Shown: positions 1 through 11,162 of the stretch, piece by piece
Layout: every line of letters begins with the position of its first letter
Numbering within the stretch: the first letter of the stretch is position 1
Source of the DNA: Salvator merianae
Lineage: Eukaryota > Chordata > Lepidosauria > Squamata > Teiidae
NCBI GenBank assembly: GCA_003586115.2
Contig: QVOM02000073.1
Coordinates: forward strand, 62,171,512 to 62,235,511
Direction of reading: 5' to 3'
Length of the DNA stretch: 64,000 nt
Position numbers and translations under genes: made by a program
The notes under the pieces: generated by a model
What the model saw: only the letters and a program-made list of their open reading frames with translations
Told to the model about the DNA's origin: nothing
The model's database searches: none

Positions 1-194
1 GGGGGGAACGTCCGGCCGCCGGTGACGGCGCGGAAATGAACTTGGTGCCGAAGCATTCACACTGACATGGCAGCTGGCTACCTTCGGGTACAGTCTATCA
101 CAGACTAGTGCGAATGTGAGGAACCTCTCCTCATCTGCAACGGCCTGAAGCATGCTAATTAGAACGTTCTGCTGACCTAAGTGTGAACAGGCCC
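1..194. mobile_element. Right end of a non-autonomous DNA transposon (family A)
   Basis: The segment ends in AAGTGTGAACAGGCCC, the inverted form of the left terminus seen at 21002 and 51108 (GGGCCTGTTCGCACTT). The sub-terminal stretch CTAATTAGAACGTTCT also occurs at the right end of the 21002-21575 copy, so the two are the same family. The left part lies outside the window. The first 50 bases are GC-rich like the interior of the 51108 copy. No transposase coding is visible. Confidence 0.7.
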
Positions 195-419
195 AGAGTG
201 GCAAACAAAAATAAAGCTTTTGGTAGAAACTTCATTTTAGGTACAGCTATTTGCCCCATCAGAAATAAAGGTGATTTGGCCCTTTTTTTTTTTAATATTC
301 TTCCTAATTTGATTTAATGGTGGCTTCTAATTGTAACTGATGATTTTATTTAATTTTTGTGATATTTGAATACCCAAAATTTGCTACTTAACTTAAAAAA
401 AGGAATATAAATGTTATGA
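195..419. other. Unassigned AT-rich spacer
   Basis: AT-rich sequence with a short T run near 284. No gene or recognisable repeat was seen. Confidence 0.5.
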
Positions 420-2277
420 TACTGCCTTAAAAGATTGCCAGGTTAATCGCATCACTGATTCAACGGAAATAGCACATCACATGCAAGCATTTTTTAAAAG
501 TATGTAGTCAGGATTCCCATCCAACCCACAGGAAATAGAAGATTTCCTGAATTCCATTGAGCTTCCCAAGATTCTAATTTTCAACTAGTAGCTCTTAAGA
601 CTCTCATTACAGAGGAGGTCATCACCAAAATGATTGTCAATTTAGATGGCATGATGCTTCTACAAGCAATTTAGCCAAAGCTTAACTCCTCTCCTTACAA
701 AACTTTTCATGTATGTGCTGGAAACAGGTGTCATCCTCCCCAAAGGAGAGAGGACTTATTACAACAGTCCCTAAGAATGCAGATGCTTCCCTTAAACTGC
801 TTCAATATTGCCCAATCTCTCTTCTGGGGCAGGATTTCAATTTGCTAACAAGAATCTTGTCTGATAGTCGTGCACCGGTAGCAATATCTATTATCTCCAA
901 TGGTCAATTTGGCTTCCTTTCTGAAAAGCAAATTTTGGACCCCATCATAAAAACTATTGATGTCTTAGCACATCATATACAATCAAATATTCCTCTTGCA
1001 GTCACATCTCTTTATCTTTACAAGGATTTTGATTCAATTGGTCATACATATCTAATTAAAACCCTACAAAAGATGGAATTTGCCCCGAAATTTCTCCCAG
1101 CCATCTCTCATATATATGAACAAGCCCAAGCAAAACCATCTGTAAATAAATACATAATTCCTCTTTTTTCAATGAATCAAGGAATGTGACAAGGTTGTCT
1201 TCTGTTCTCTCTCCTTTTTATTCTCACCGTTGAGCTGCTGATAAATTAAAAAATCATCCTCAGATCTCTGGATATAAATTCGACCAACCCTGAATCTTAC
1301 TCAATTTGTTGTCAATCGATGTCATAATACTGCTTACCTCTAACCACCTTACTGGTATTCCAGCTGTGATTGACACTTTCTCCAAATTTTAGCAGGATCT
1401 CGAGACTTAACTTTGACCCTGCTGGCATACCTGAGAGGATGGTTGTCGCTGTAGTCAACTTTTAGCTGAAACTTCCAAAATTGGTATGCAGGACTGCTCC
1501 CATAGCTTTACAACATTGAAGAACAGGATCTCCCATGCTCTCCTCCATTGTTCCACATGAAGTTCAAAGTTCAGTTAGAACATGTTTGAAGTTCTTATGA
1601 TTCAATTTCAGTTGAACTGTACCAGGAAAAAATGTCCATGCATACCTCTATTATGAACTATTGGAGAGACTGATTAATAATGAAATACAAAACATTCTAA
1701 AAATTGACATCACCCCAACTCCAGAAGCATGTCTCCTGCAATCTATTCAAGGGACTCAATGCATCTTTGGTTCATAGAACACTTTTGAAATTTCCGTTTA
1801 TGGCTGCTAAACTTCAAATAGGCAGAAATTGGCAGAGCTGCTCCCCCCTTTCTACAGACACCTGGTACTTTGCCTTAGCAGAATTCACAAATTCTCAGAT
1901 AAAGCGAATGAAAAGCCTAGAAATTCTATACCATGTGGAGGCCTCTGCTAGAAAGTTGACCATATCAACCATTCCTCTTTCAATCTAGCTACTCCCCTCC
2001 TCTTAGTTGGATTCCTAATTCTCAGTAATCAGTGAAAGCTTGACAATGCCCTTGGTTTCCTGTTATAATTACTATACCATCTGCCGAGACTCTGACCTCT
2101 ATCTTGGACTGGAAGAGCTGACTACCTGGTAAAAGGTGTGCAGTTTTTTGTACATATATGTTGTCTGAGTTAACAAGTTCTGTAAGGTACTCTTGTAACA
2201 ATTGCTTTCCTCCTTTGGTCTTTTGTTGCAGGCAAGTTTTTTGTTGTTTCTGTAAATAAAAATAACTTGAAAAATAC
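420..2277 (+). mobile_element. Decayed L1-clade LINE, ORF2 reverse transcriptase to 3' end
   Basis: The plus strand carries broken remnants of an L1 ORF2 protein, which copies L1 RNA into the genome by target-primed reverse transcription. The longest open piece is 713-1189. It contains CPISLLGQDFNLLTRIL (the usual RPISL block), GFLSEKQ and KDFDSIGHTYLIKTL (the KAFD block). After an in-frame stop at 1187-1189 it continues as QGCLLFSLLF, matching the QGCPLSPLLF block. Upstream, EIEDFLNSIELPKI at about 530-575 matches the region before the RT domain. Further degenerate C-terminal coding runs to about 2130. The 3' end reads AATAAAAATAACTTGAAAAA, as in many L1 tails. Many stops and frameshifts mark it as an old, inactive copy. 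ORF1, the endonuclease and the 5' half are absent. Confidence 0.8.
713..1189 (+). pseudogene. L1 ORF2 reverse transcriptase fragment
   Basis: This is the longest open piece of the decayed L1 and covers the fingers and early palm of the reverse transcriptase. The catalytic YADD block is not preserved downstream, and the frame ends at a stop just before the QGC motif. The first ATG has no meaning as a start because the coding homology extends upstream past stops. It is not an expressed host gene. Confidence 0.75.
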
Positions 2278-2278
2278 A

Positions 2279-2299
2279 CCTTTTTTTTTTTTTTTTTTA
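2279..2299. repeat. Poly-T tract
   Basis: A run of about 19 T lies directly after the L1 (+) 3' end. It could be the A-tail of a minus-strand element next to it, but no matching target duplication was found. Confidence 0.7.
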
Positions 2300-2599
2300 A
2301 GAAGTTGTTAAGAGCTGTAATAAATGTCTGAAAGACCTGAGTGGTGAAAAATAAACAATAGGTGATAACTTTTAGTGTTTAGATTAATGGGCATAATTGA
2401 GATTGTCTCCCCTCCCATCATTATTTTGATCAAGCAACTTGAAATGAAGCATGTACCGAGACTACTGGAAAGTTTAAGACATAAACTAAGGTTAGTAACT
2501 AATATCAACCAATAAAATCATTCAAGAAACAGTGCATGGGGAACTGTGACAAGAATGACCTACCCAGAAACAGATGGAGTTGGAAACCAGTCTCAACTA

Positions 2600-4440
2600 G
2601 TAAAAAAATCCTTCGCTAAATTATGGTTTTTTGAGGAGTGTGATTATCAGGCTGATACGCTTTAAAATCAACTGTCACAGCAGTACTAATAAGGTTAAAG
2701 GCACCATGACTAACCATATGAAGTAGCAATAATTAAATAAATCCAGCTTTGAAAATATGAGATGCTTTACATAAAAATGTAGTAGATTCTCAAGCAGTCA
2801 CAGCTGCATTAATTAATTACAGAATCCTATTTCTGACTGTTGTTTTTATTATCACCACACAGTCTGGTTTGGTACCTTGACAATCAGATTCTTCTTGAGG
2901 ATAATCAGAGGTAACAGCACAGAATGTGTGCTATTCCCAGTAATACTGCCTTCTATAACTGATGAATGGTGTCTCAGGGTGTTAAAATGATACTCCAGGT
3001 TTTTTTAAACTGCTTAAAGAGGACCCAGAATTATTGGTACATCCATTCCTGTGTCATGGATGCTCATTTCAATTTATAGATCTTTGTATCTGGTTACTTT
3101 TTCCAGTTGTTTTTCCTCTATTCTACTATCATTAGGTTCTGCCACTTCAGTAAGACAGTCCATGGTTGTATCAGAAGTATTATGTATAAAATGCACCTAA
3201 TCTGTTGTGCCTCTCATTTTCCATCAGTTTCCTTTCTGTTCTGCTGGTATCAGATTTTTTTTGTGTGTGTGTGTTGTGTCTGATATTATTCCTGTCAGAA
3301 GTTTCAACATTTCTTAACATTATTTAAACCTTGTTGGGAGGCAGGTTGTTGGCTGGTAGTTGCTTGTATTACATCTTCTGCATGATCTTTTTTTATGAGA
3401 TAAGTTTTTCCTGTTGTTATCCATTCATCAGTTTCTGCTCCTTGTAGCAAAGCATTAATTTTCTGGGTTATTCTTTCATACAGGTTTGTAAGGGGTTTGA
3501 ACCAGAAACCATACATTTCATTGTTCCATAGTACTGTCTTTTATCCTTTTGACCTATTTCTCGTCTAATTCTGCTGTTTTATCAGATCATCCATGTGGCT
3601 TCCAGTTAGGTCAGCTTCCACTTCTTTAATCTATATTACATTCCTTTGGTTTGATTCACAGGTCTTTCCAAAACTTAGGCTGCATCCAAACATCACTTAC
3701 TTATTCCGCTATATTTGGATATTCCAGAATAAAGCAAGGATATTCCAGAATAAAGCATGGATATCTGGATGCAGCCTTAGTTTCTTCTTTATTTGGTAAT
3801 GCAATATAACTCACATTTTCTGCATTCTGGGTTGTCTGATAAAGCATATTCTGCCAATACTGTGCAACATGAGTTTCATATCACCTTATTTTTCTTGTTT
3901 CTATGATTTGTTCCTTCAGTATTTCTAAAACTTCTTTACTTTTGAAACAAGATGGTGTTTCTTTATTTCATCTTGTCATCTTTTCACTTCTTCTCTCTGG
4001 CTTACTTATTTATATCCAATTTATTTTGCAATGGTTGCTGCTAAACTGTACATAAGCCACTTGGTTTCCTGTAGTGTTGTGGGCCTAATGTCTGAGACTT
4101 CTCTGTTGCTACTTCTCATGTTTGTGCAAGGTTGTTACCATCAATGGCAACCTTCAGCAGAGAACATTGTTAGACACTCTTTTCTGTCCTTATGTATTTA
4201 TTAATCTTACTCTTCAGTTATTTTAACTTTTCAGTTAGCTGTTGGCATTGTAATATCCATGACCTTCACTGAGAGATGTCTGGTCCTTATTTGTGTAGGG
4301 CTTGAGCTGCTACTTATTTCTCTGGTACTGTTTCTCTAGTGCTATCTGATTATTGTCCTGCAACTCTTCCCCAAATGGAAAGTTTGTTTTTTTTTTTAAG
4401 TAAGAAAGCAAAACAAAACTCTTGATTGTCCTAGATTCCA
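2600..4440 (-). mobile_element. R4/Dong-like LINE, decayed
   Basis: The minus strand encodes remnants of an R4-type non-LTR retrotransposon. The clearest piece is 3304-3516: FWFKPLTNLYERITQKIN followed by EWITTGKTYLIKKD, which matches the 'FWLKxLTxLHER...EWxTTGRTxLIMKD' stretch typical of R4 reverse transcriptases. Upstream on that strand (about 3730-3830) is YWQNMLYQTTQNAENVSYI, like the pre-RT region of the family. Near 2900-2950, LLGIAHILC resembles the C-terminal 'LLGTAHILRKVL' motif. Stops and frameshifts are frequent, so it is inactive. A 99-bp MITE has inserted at 3678-3776. R4 elements are known in lizards (Anolis). The exact ends are uncertain. Confidence 0.6.
3678..3776. mobile_element. 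Palindromic MITE (family B), TTA target duplication
   Basis: A 99-bp element with inverted ends GGCTGCATCCA...TGGATGCAGCC, flanked on both sides by TTA (3675-3677 and 3777-3779). A 3-bp TTA duplication suits PIF/Harbinger-type transposition. The middle holds two direct copies of GGATATTCCAGAATAAAGCA with a 21-bp period. It encodes nothing. Related copies lie at 31389, 62288 and 62521. Confidence 0.75.
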
Positions 4441-5354
4441 TTTTTCACAAGCCCAGTTTGTGGTTGATACAATCAAAAGGGAACTCAGTGTAAACCACCC
4501 CCGCAGTTCTGTTTGAATTGCTAATGGTAACCATGTTGTTTGCAAATACTCCATGGTCAAATGAACAAATTAAGTCGTATAGTGGCCTCACACTTTCTAG
4601 GCTGCTCTGCTTCCATCAAGAAAAGTAAATTGTGTAATGACTTCCTGAAACTTAAATTAAATGGTAATGTGAAAAAGAAAGTCCACTTCTCCCTGCCAAA
4701 ACACAGACAAAGCAGTCAGGTTTAAGAGGCCTTGCACAGCGGAGTCAAATCAGCAACAGTGCTTCTGCTGAGAACTTTATGTGTTTGCAAATGAGGTTTG
4801 GGAAAGTACTTGTCTTCCCCTCTGCATTTCTTTTGGACAGAATGTAACTTTCCACCTAAATTTATTCTTTCAGATATTACAGCTATTTCAAAGTATGGTT
4901 AAGTAATTGGAAAGTAACCTAAGTTCAGTTGTACAACATCTGCATGAGTTGTCTAAGTTAGCAAGAAATACCCCAGCATTGCCCTAGAAGAAAATGGCAA
5001 ACCACGTTTGTACTGATGCTAAAATTACTGCATGGATCTGTGCATGCATGCAGTCAACAGTAGTCAAGTTCAACTTCAGAGCATCTTGCTTTTTTTAAAA
5101 AAAAAATCAAATTACTTCAGCTTTACCAATTGGTACATTAATTCATATACAATTCTATAGTACATGAATTACAGTTTGTCGAAGCTTAAGGCAATTATAT
5201 ACATATCGAATACTTGAATCTTTCCCATATCCCTCCCCACACACCCCTCTAATCAGCAACATTATCAAAAACGTTTTTCCAACATCTTGGAGATCACATT
5301 AATAGCTTGTGTGCTGGCCCCTGAGATTTCCCCAAATGCGGGAAACTCAACTTT
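4441..5354. other. Unassigned AT-rich DNA
   Basis: About 0.9 kb with short A and T runs (4385-4400, 5093-5107). The only open frame, 4540-4725 (61 codons), matches nothing I recognise and is short enough to be chance. No repeat was recognised. Confidence 0.5.
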
Positions 5355-5360
5355 TTTTTG

Positions 5361-5605
5361 TGCAGCAGTTTGGCCTTGTGGTTAGTATGTCAGACTCATA
5401 TCTGGAACTCTCCCAGTTTGAGTCTGCACTCTGCATGAAGCCAGCTGGGTGACCCTGGGCTCATCGCATCTCTGTTCTGAGTTCTCACAGCCCCACCTAC
5501 CTCACAAGGTGTCTGTTGTGGGGAGAAGAACAGAAGGTTTGTCAGCCACTTTGAGTTTTCCTCAGGGTGAGAAAAGCGGGGTACAAAACCCAACTCTTCC
5601 TTCCC
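5361..5605 (+). mobile_element. Sauria-type tRNA-derived SINE
   Basis: A short interspersed element with a tRNA-like head. The A-box-like TGGCCTTGTGGTTAGTATG is at 5371-5389 and the B-box-like AGTTTGAGTCT at 5415-5425, the internal promoter arrangement of RNA polymerase III. The body has the phrases GAAGCCAGCTGGGTGACC, CCCACCTACCTCACA and GAGAAAAGCGGGGTA, familiar from squamate Sauria SINEs. The tail ends in ACCCAACTCTTCCTTC. Sauria SINEs borrow Bov-B LINE machinery through their 3' tail. No target duplication was identified. Open frames across it are not coding. Confidence 0.8.
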
Positions 5606-5865
5606 CTCCTTCTCCTTCTTGTTTCAGTTCTTTGCTCCCCTTGTCTGAGTATACATATTTGATTCATTTATCCCAGTTTAAGGCCATCCTTCCTTGATTC
5701 TTTTCCCTTCAGACTTGAGAGCATCTTTCCCTTCTCTTAACTTGAGCTCAATTTCTATGACTTCGTGAAGAGCATGGATTTTCCCCTAACTGAATCTAGC
5801 ACTGTGGTGTTCACGTTGGTCATCAATGAAAGGTCTCAAGTTTGTTTTTTTTATATACAGATGTT
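5606..5865. other. Unassigned pyrimidine-rich spacer
   Basis: CT-rich at 5605-5630 (probably the SINE tail), then ordinary AT-rich sequence. Nothing recognised. Confidence 0.4.
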
Positions 5866-5995
5866 ATGTATTTATTTAAGAATTTACATCCCATGCTTCA
5901 CCTAAAGGTTGCAGGGTGGGTCACAACAATAAAAATATAAAATACATAAAAAGCACACTTAAAATATCAATACTATAAATATTATAAAGTTGTTT
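5866..5995 (-). mobile_element. L2 LINE 3'-tail fragment
   Basis: It reads TATTTATTTAAGAATTTACATCCCATGC...GGGTGGGTCACAACAATAAAA. This matches the reverse complement of the L2 3' untranslated end, seen better at 24447-24530 (TTTTTATCCCGCCC...GGGCGGGTTACAACAA). Only the tail is present. Confidence 0.6.
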
Positions 5996-6359
5996 ATAGT
6001 AGGAACAGCCAAGGACAACAGTCTGTGTACATTCCTCTTGAAATAAATTTTAGAAGGTAACTAAGGAGTTGGTCTGGATCTGCACATGATCACTTAAGAG
6101 TTTTGGACTACTCCCATCCCTACTTCCTCTACTTTATTTTTGCTGTTAAGTCCACAAATGGTGTTAGCCACCAAATATGTATCTCCTTCTCTTTCCTTCT
6201 TCAACTTTCAGTACTAGATTGCTTGCCCTTTTTCACTCCATTTCTTTTCTTAGCTAAGAGGAGATTCACCTATATACATTTGTGGTTGGGACAGGAAGTG
6301 GTTGTCAGAGTTTGATCCTTTTATCCCTTTTCTTTTTCTTTGATTGTCCTTCCTTTATG
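5996..6359. other. Unassigned spacer
   Basis: No gene or recognised repeat. The open frame 6103-6315 is T-rich and hydrophobic by composition and has no recognisable domain. Confidence 0.4.
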
Positions 6360-6558
6360 GCCCAGTCACACATACGTTTTAGTCCAGCTTCAGTCCACTT
6401 TTGAATTGAAGGAATATATCAGCAAAGTGACTAATCACTTTCTTTCCACATTGTCTGAGTTAGATAATGTGGAAAGAAAACATCTTATTACTTCACTGAC
6501 GTGTTCTCTCAGTCTGAAAATGGACTGAAGCTGGATTAAAACTTAGATGTGATTGGGC
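6360..6558. mobile_element. Palindromic MITE (family D), copy 1
   Basis: A 199-bp element with long imperfect inverted ends: GTCCAGCTTCAGTCCACTTT on the left and its complement, AAAATGGACTGAAGCTGGAT, on the right. The interior holds CAAAGTGACTAATCACTTTC and TCTGAGTTAGATAATG. A second copy is at 63498-63713. It encodes nothing. The target duplication could not be resolved, so the superfamily is open. Confidence 0.75.
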
Positions 6559-7656
6559 TCTATGAGTCTTTGAAGTGTGTCTATCTTATTGTGGGATAAC
6601 AGTGTCTTGCACAATGTTTTCCTACTCTCCAAGCATATGTGAATACTAAGAAATGTGTTGCAAAAACCTCTTCATATTTCTCCTTTTCCAATAATAGATG
6701 CAGTGTTTTCAGTGTGCTGGCTGATCACCAAGATCTGCTGACCCACCAATATATTGGATGTCGTGCTCATTTTAATGAAAACAACTGCCTATGTGAGGAG
6801 AAGTCATTAGGGTTACACAAAAACTCAGAACTGGTCAGAGAACATTGTTGTCAGGCCATAGGATGCTGAAGAATGACATGAACATTCCCGTGTGTCCCAA
6901 GAAACATTTCTCAAATTATGACCAGTCCTTCAGTTATCTCAGACAGTGGCAGAACAGGTTGCAGTTGATAGATTACTGTTGTTACTGAGGTTGAAGTATG
7001 CCTTGCAATGGAATAATCAATGCACCATCTGATTTACTGGTGCTGCTGCAGAATGTTTGCTTTCCTTTCATATTTGTACATGTCTTTCATGGAAAGGTGA
7101 GGGAGGTGAATGTTTAAGATGGAGTCAACAAGTTTGAGAATTGGAGAGGAAATGGTGGTGGTTTTGAGTGTCTAGACCACTGGAACATGCATGCACTTAG
7201 GTTGAAAACCACCTTAATCAATATTGTTCTATATATCTTTCAAAGTATGGAAGCTTTTAGCAATTTAAGATTTCTTCACTGTTTGTAGGAAGGACATACA
7301 CCTAGATCATGCCACCAATCAGATAACTGAATTTATCAGTACAGAAAAAGGTTTTCACTTCTACTCTAAGGGACTGCTGATCTCTATGGTATATTAATCG
7401 ACATTAGCATAGGATACAGAGGGAAGAACCACAGTGCTTTTATATTTTGTGAGGTACTGGCCCCTGGTTTCCTTGTTCCCATTCTTACTTGGGTTACTCT
7501 CCGGATAATGGATTTCAGAAGAAGCATAGTCACTGGCAAATTTATGTAGGAGGGCAAGAGGTGAACAATGCTTTCTTTCTTTTATATCACATCACATAAC
7601 TATGATCTGTTCCATGCACTGTTTAATGTAGCTGTGTGTTGTGTTCACCCTTTATC
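6559..7656. other. Unassigned DNA
   Basis: About 1.1 kb with no recognisable gene or repeat. The 76-codon frame at 6639-6869 shows no domain. Confidence 0.45.
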
Positions 7657-7678
7657 AGAGAAAGAGAGAAAGAGAGAA

Positions 7679-7754
<76 letters not shown>
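7657..7754. repeat. (GAAA)n microsatellite
   Basis: About 18 uninterrupted GAAA units at 7680-7753, preceded by a GAAAGAGA-rich start. Apparent Lys-Glu and Leu-Ser-Phe proteins across it come from the repeat. Confidence 0.97.
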
Positions 7755-8617
7755 CTCCCCCCAGCTACTTTTCAAAGCAACAGCAACTGACAGCATCTTG
7801 GTGAGGAGGTAGTATATATGATAACAGAAGCTGAAAAAATGCCTGATGGTGTCTTTGGTTAGGCACATTTTTTAGATGCAGTGGCTCCAAAAGTGGTGTC
7901 TACTATGAAACAATGTGTTTAGAGGTTTCAGGAACTTCTCCTGGAAACTGGAATGGTAGAGAAATGGATCAGAATCTCCTCTCTTGCTGCCCATTTCATC
8001 ATCTCTACTAGGGGTTTGAAAACGTTGGCTACACATCTTGTATGAAAACTCTGACGCCTCCCACAGTTCCCATACCTCCTGCTCCTCATGCATTTGCATA
8101 GTGTTTATGCTGTGTATATTTCATTTAGGCCTCACCGTGGTGCCCTCCCATAGAATGCCATTCAGTGCTTTAAAGCACAGGCCTGTAACCCTTCTATTAG
8201 TGGAATCAACTGATTCACAACACAATGGTATTCAAGTCACAGGTGTTCCATTTTTTTGTGGCATCCATCCCTGTGACAGTGTATAATTGCATGGTATGCT
8301 AGTGTCAGCTATTCCCCGAAATACACAGAGAAAGAAATGTGAGGAAATGGGAAGCCAGCATGGAAATGGGGAACTGGCACAGCTTCTTCCTGTCCAAAAG
8401 AATCTCAACCTGTAAGGAAGCCCCTATGTATATTTGATGGCAAAGGAAGGTTGTAGGCAATCAGTCAAGGAAAAGGAAAGGAAAGGAATATTTCTGCATA
8501 GCGGGATATTGAGTAGAGATACCTTTGCCTTTCTAGAAAACTATCTGGGGAAAAAAAGGGTGGGGATGGATGATGCTAAAATATTCTGTTGTACACAACT
8601 ATTTCTGTTTTGTTCAA
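7755..8617. other. Unassigned DNA
   Basis: No recognised gene or repeat. Short frames at 7872-8099 (-), 8038-8286 (+) and 8434-8685 (+) lack domains and overlap each other. Confidence 0.45.
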
Positions 8618-8700
8618 CTGATTTTATTGTACACCACCCTGAGGCTGTGTTAATAGGATGGTATAAAAATCCAGAAATCCAATGAATCAATCAATAGGAA
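8618..8700 (+). mobile_element. L2 LINE 3'-tail fragment
   Basis: GATTTTATTGTACACCACCC, then GAGG and a GGATGGTATAAAAAT stretch, is the usual end of squamate L2 elements. It is followed by AATGAATCAATCAAT. Only the tail is left. Confidence 0.55.
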
Positions 8701-10108
8701 CCCTGATCTGGATGTCATATTGTAAGCTATGATTTGCGACCCTATCATAGAATGATTATTTCCAAGCTATTGGTGCCTGTGCTCAGTAAGAAAGTGATTT
8801 GGTTCTGGTATACAGCTGGTCCCTAGTACTCTCTTACCCTAAGTGCCTGCCAGGATCAAGGGCCGACAAATTAATGTATTTCTTACCATGTAGTAATAAT
8901 GGCAAAACACGGATCAAAACTTCATGGAGAAGAAGTTCCTCTAAGGAATGCCTGAAGGATTATTTTCCAGAGGTTGACAGCTCATACAGCAGAACTTAGG
9001 AGTGGGTCTGGAATAGCCCAGTCCACTGATCCAGGTTGTGGGGAGGTGTGGGCAGGATCAGCACTGTCTACACCAACGGAGCTGGTCCAGATTAGCCCAC
9101 ACCATGCACCACCTTTAAAGGCTAGGAAGAGAAGTTCCTAGACTCTGTGGGATGCTTTCTACTGGCTGTCAGTAGCCCCAAACACAGGAGGTCTACTAGA
9201 GGTCTGGATTAAGACCTCCTTAATCCAGATTGCACTCTTTCTGATGCAGTTAGAGCCATACTAGAGGGGGACAGAGCCTCCTGGATCCACATTAATGTGG
9301 GAATTTGGAGGCCTACCTCCAAACTATGCAGACAGGCCTAGGATTGTCTTAGTTGGGTAAGACACCTTGCTTGCTTTATTTCTGGATCTTGCATAATACT
9401 TGGTTAATCTACTTCAAATTCTTTTTCTTTGTTCATTCCTTTTTTTTCCTTAGTGAAGCTGAATCCGAATGAGCTTCCTATCATCCTTTTGTTCTTGCTT
9501 ATTGGAAAGCACTAAAATAATCTTCAATACATGTGTGCTGATGGAACAAATGAAAGCATAATTTGGCTCAGCAGTGAAGCATGTGCCTTTCTCTGTTGAC
9601 TCAGCTTGTTTTCTTCTCTGGCCATTTCTCTCATAACATATTGGGTTGTGTTTGCAAACATAGATGTTTCCAACATTTTGAGCCACATTCAGAATTCTCA
9701 CGAATTTCAAATTGTTTATCTGCTTTTCTTGAATGGCATTTATCCCTCTGCATACAGATATTTTAGCATAAGCCAAACCATTGTTTATGTTTGCCACCTG
9801 ACTGTCTGAGGTACTCATGGTAGGTAATGCTTCACAACTGCCAAGTAAAAGCTGCAGGACTGACTTGCTTGAAGCCACTCCACCAAGAGCAAATTTAAAC
9901 GTGTATCTTCAGCTTCTATAGAAGGATGGTCTATTTGTTAAAGCACTTGGGTTTACTGGATTAATTTGCCCAATGATCATAAAACATCTGGACACAATTT
10001 AATCTTTTCTATCTAAACATGAAGTCCCAAATCATGATAATTACCTTGTGCCTTCCCACCTTGCAATCACTTATTTTTACTGAGCAGGTATTTGGTTTGA
10101 TTTGGTGG
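8701..10108. other. Mostly unassigned; possible MITE at 9000-9340
   Basis: 9000-9340 is richer in GC and has short self-complementary stretches, for example TCTGGATTAA (9213-9222) paired with TTAATCCAGA (9230-9239), which suggests a non-autonomous DNA transposon. The 142-codon minus-strand frame at 9450-9878 has no domain I recognise. The rest is AT-rich and unassigned. Confidence 0.4.
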
Positions 10109-10215
10109 CATTAAAAACATAAGAACTTCCCTGCTGGATCAGACCAGTGACCCATCTAGTCTAGCCTGCTTGCATAATAGTAACTAATTGTATGTGAAAG
10201 CCCACAAGCATCCGT
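10109..10215 (-). mobile_element. LINE-type 3'-end repeat fragment
   Basis: It contains CATAAGAACTTCCCTGCTGG, then TCAGACCAGTGACCCATCTAGTC, and AAGCCCACAAGCA. This is a common squamate interspersed repeat. Reverse-orientation copies are at 28318-28395 and 62690-62764 (GGCCTGATCCAGCAGGGCTC). I cannot name the parent LINE with confidence. Confidence 0.5.
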
Positions 10216-10973
10216 AAGCACACAGTCAGGTTCATGCACTGCTATCATTGTTGTTTGTCAGAGTCATCTCCTGGCAAATTACATAGACATATTCAAACAG
10301 TTTCATTGTCATACAGAGGTGCGTTGTCATTCCATTCTTCTAGGGAGATACAGGGGACTGAAACTGCGGGCCTGTATGCACTGGCCTACTGGTGAGCTTC
10401 CAGACACTCTTCAGACAGGCTCATCCACACAGCCCTACTGTCGCAGTGTCTACAGATACTCTTAGATGCTACTAGCTATGGGCAACAAAATCATTGTTCA
10501 CAGCTTGATAGGGAGCAGTTGGATTGCTCCCAGTCAGCAGCGTTCACACCCTCTTACAGGTACAAATGCTGCAGATGGATGGCATGGCATGACTGTGGCT
10601 GTGCAGTTGTGTGCCATGTCCCTTATCACCATGTCAGTGGCCGTGTTGCAGGTGCTTCTGTCATGGCGGTTGGGCCAGCCATCCACACTTGGAGTGCTGG
10701 AGGCCCAGTACAAGGCTGTTCCAGCCCTCGCAGTGTGGATGACCATCACACCACTGAGTCTTGTACAGCCTCAAATGATAGTGTTATAGCATTCTAGGCT
10801 ATACAATTCAAGCAGGCCCTGACACTCTGCTTTTTAGACAGTTACTGAATGACTAAGCTACAGTCACGTCCTACATGAAGATGATGATCTTCAGCTTGGT
10901 TTAATTTATTGCTTAAAAATTTGCCTAGAGCTGCTGTAAGATGTTTTCTTTTTCAGACTGATTTAATCTTAAC
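10216..10973. other. Unassigned, moderately GC-rich middle section
   Basis: 10360-10800 is richer in GC than its surroundings and opens two overlapping plus-strand frames (107 and 92 codons) and one minus-strand frame, none with a recognisable domain. The composition looks like the interior of the window's non-autonomous DNA transposons, but no terminal repeats were found. Confidence 0.35.
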
Positions 10974-11132
10974 TAGGGATAACATATGGAAAAGAGGACA
11001 GAACTCCTCTACCTTTAACAGTTGTACAAAACAGCACATGTAGGCTGCATTACAAGCAACACCTGCTGAAATTCTCTGTTCTACACAGCATTTAAAATCA
11101 TAGGAACTCTGTTCTCTATTTCTTATGACAGT
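10974..11132. repeat. Palindromic interspersed repeat (family H), copy 1
   Basis: The left side has GGAAAAGAGGACAGAACTCC and CTTTAACAGTTGTAC. The right side has the approximate reverse complement (GGAACTCTGTTCTCTATTTC). Between them is CAACACCTGCTGAAATTC. I recognise this as a common squamate repeat, probably a MITE. A related copy is at 30061-30178. Confidence 0.55.
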
Positions 11133-11162
11133 CTTATTGCATAAGAGTAGCTCCTGGAGGCA

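Noticed and set aside
5361..5440. A tRNA gene
   Set aside because: The A-box and B-box-like motifs are part of a Sauria SINE. No clover-leaf with a proper acceptor stem was found.
7568..7868. Lys/Glu-rich and Leu/Ser/Phe-rich small proteins
   Set aside because: They are translations of the GAAA microsatellite.
9450..9878. 142-codon minus-strand frame as a host gene
   Set aside because: No recognisable domain, no supporting splice or promoter pattern, and overlapping plus-strand frames. Best treated as chance until transcripts are shown.
10466..10789. 107-codon frame in a GC-richer patch
   Set aside because: Overlapping frames in two other phases and no known motif. More likely a transposon interior.
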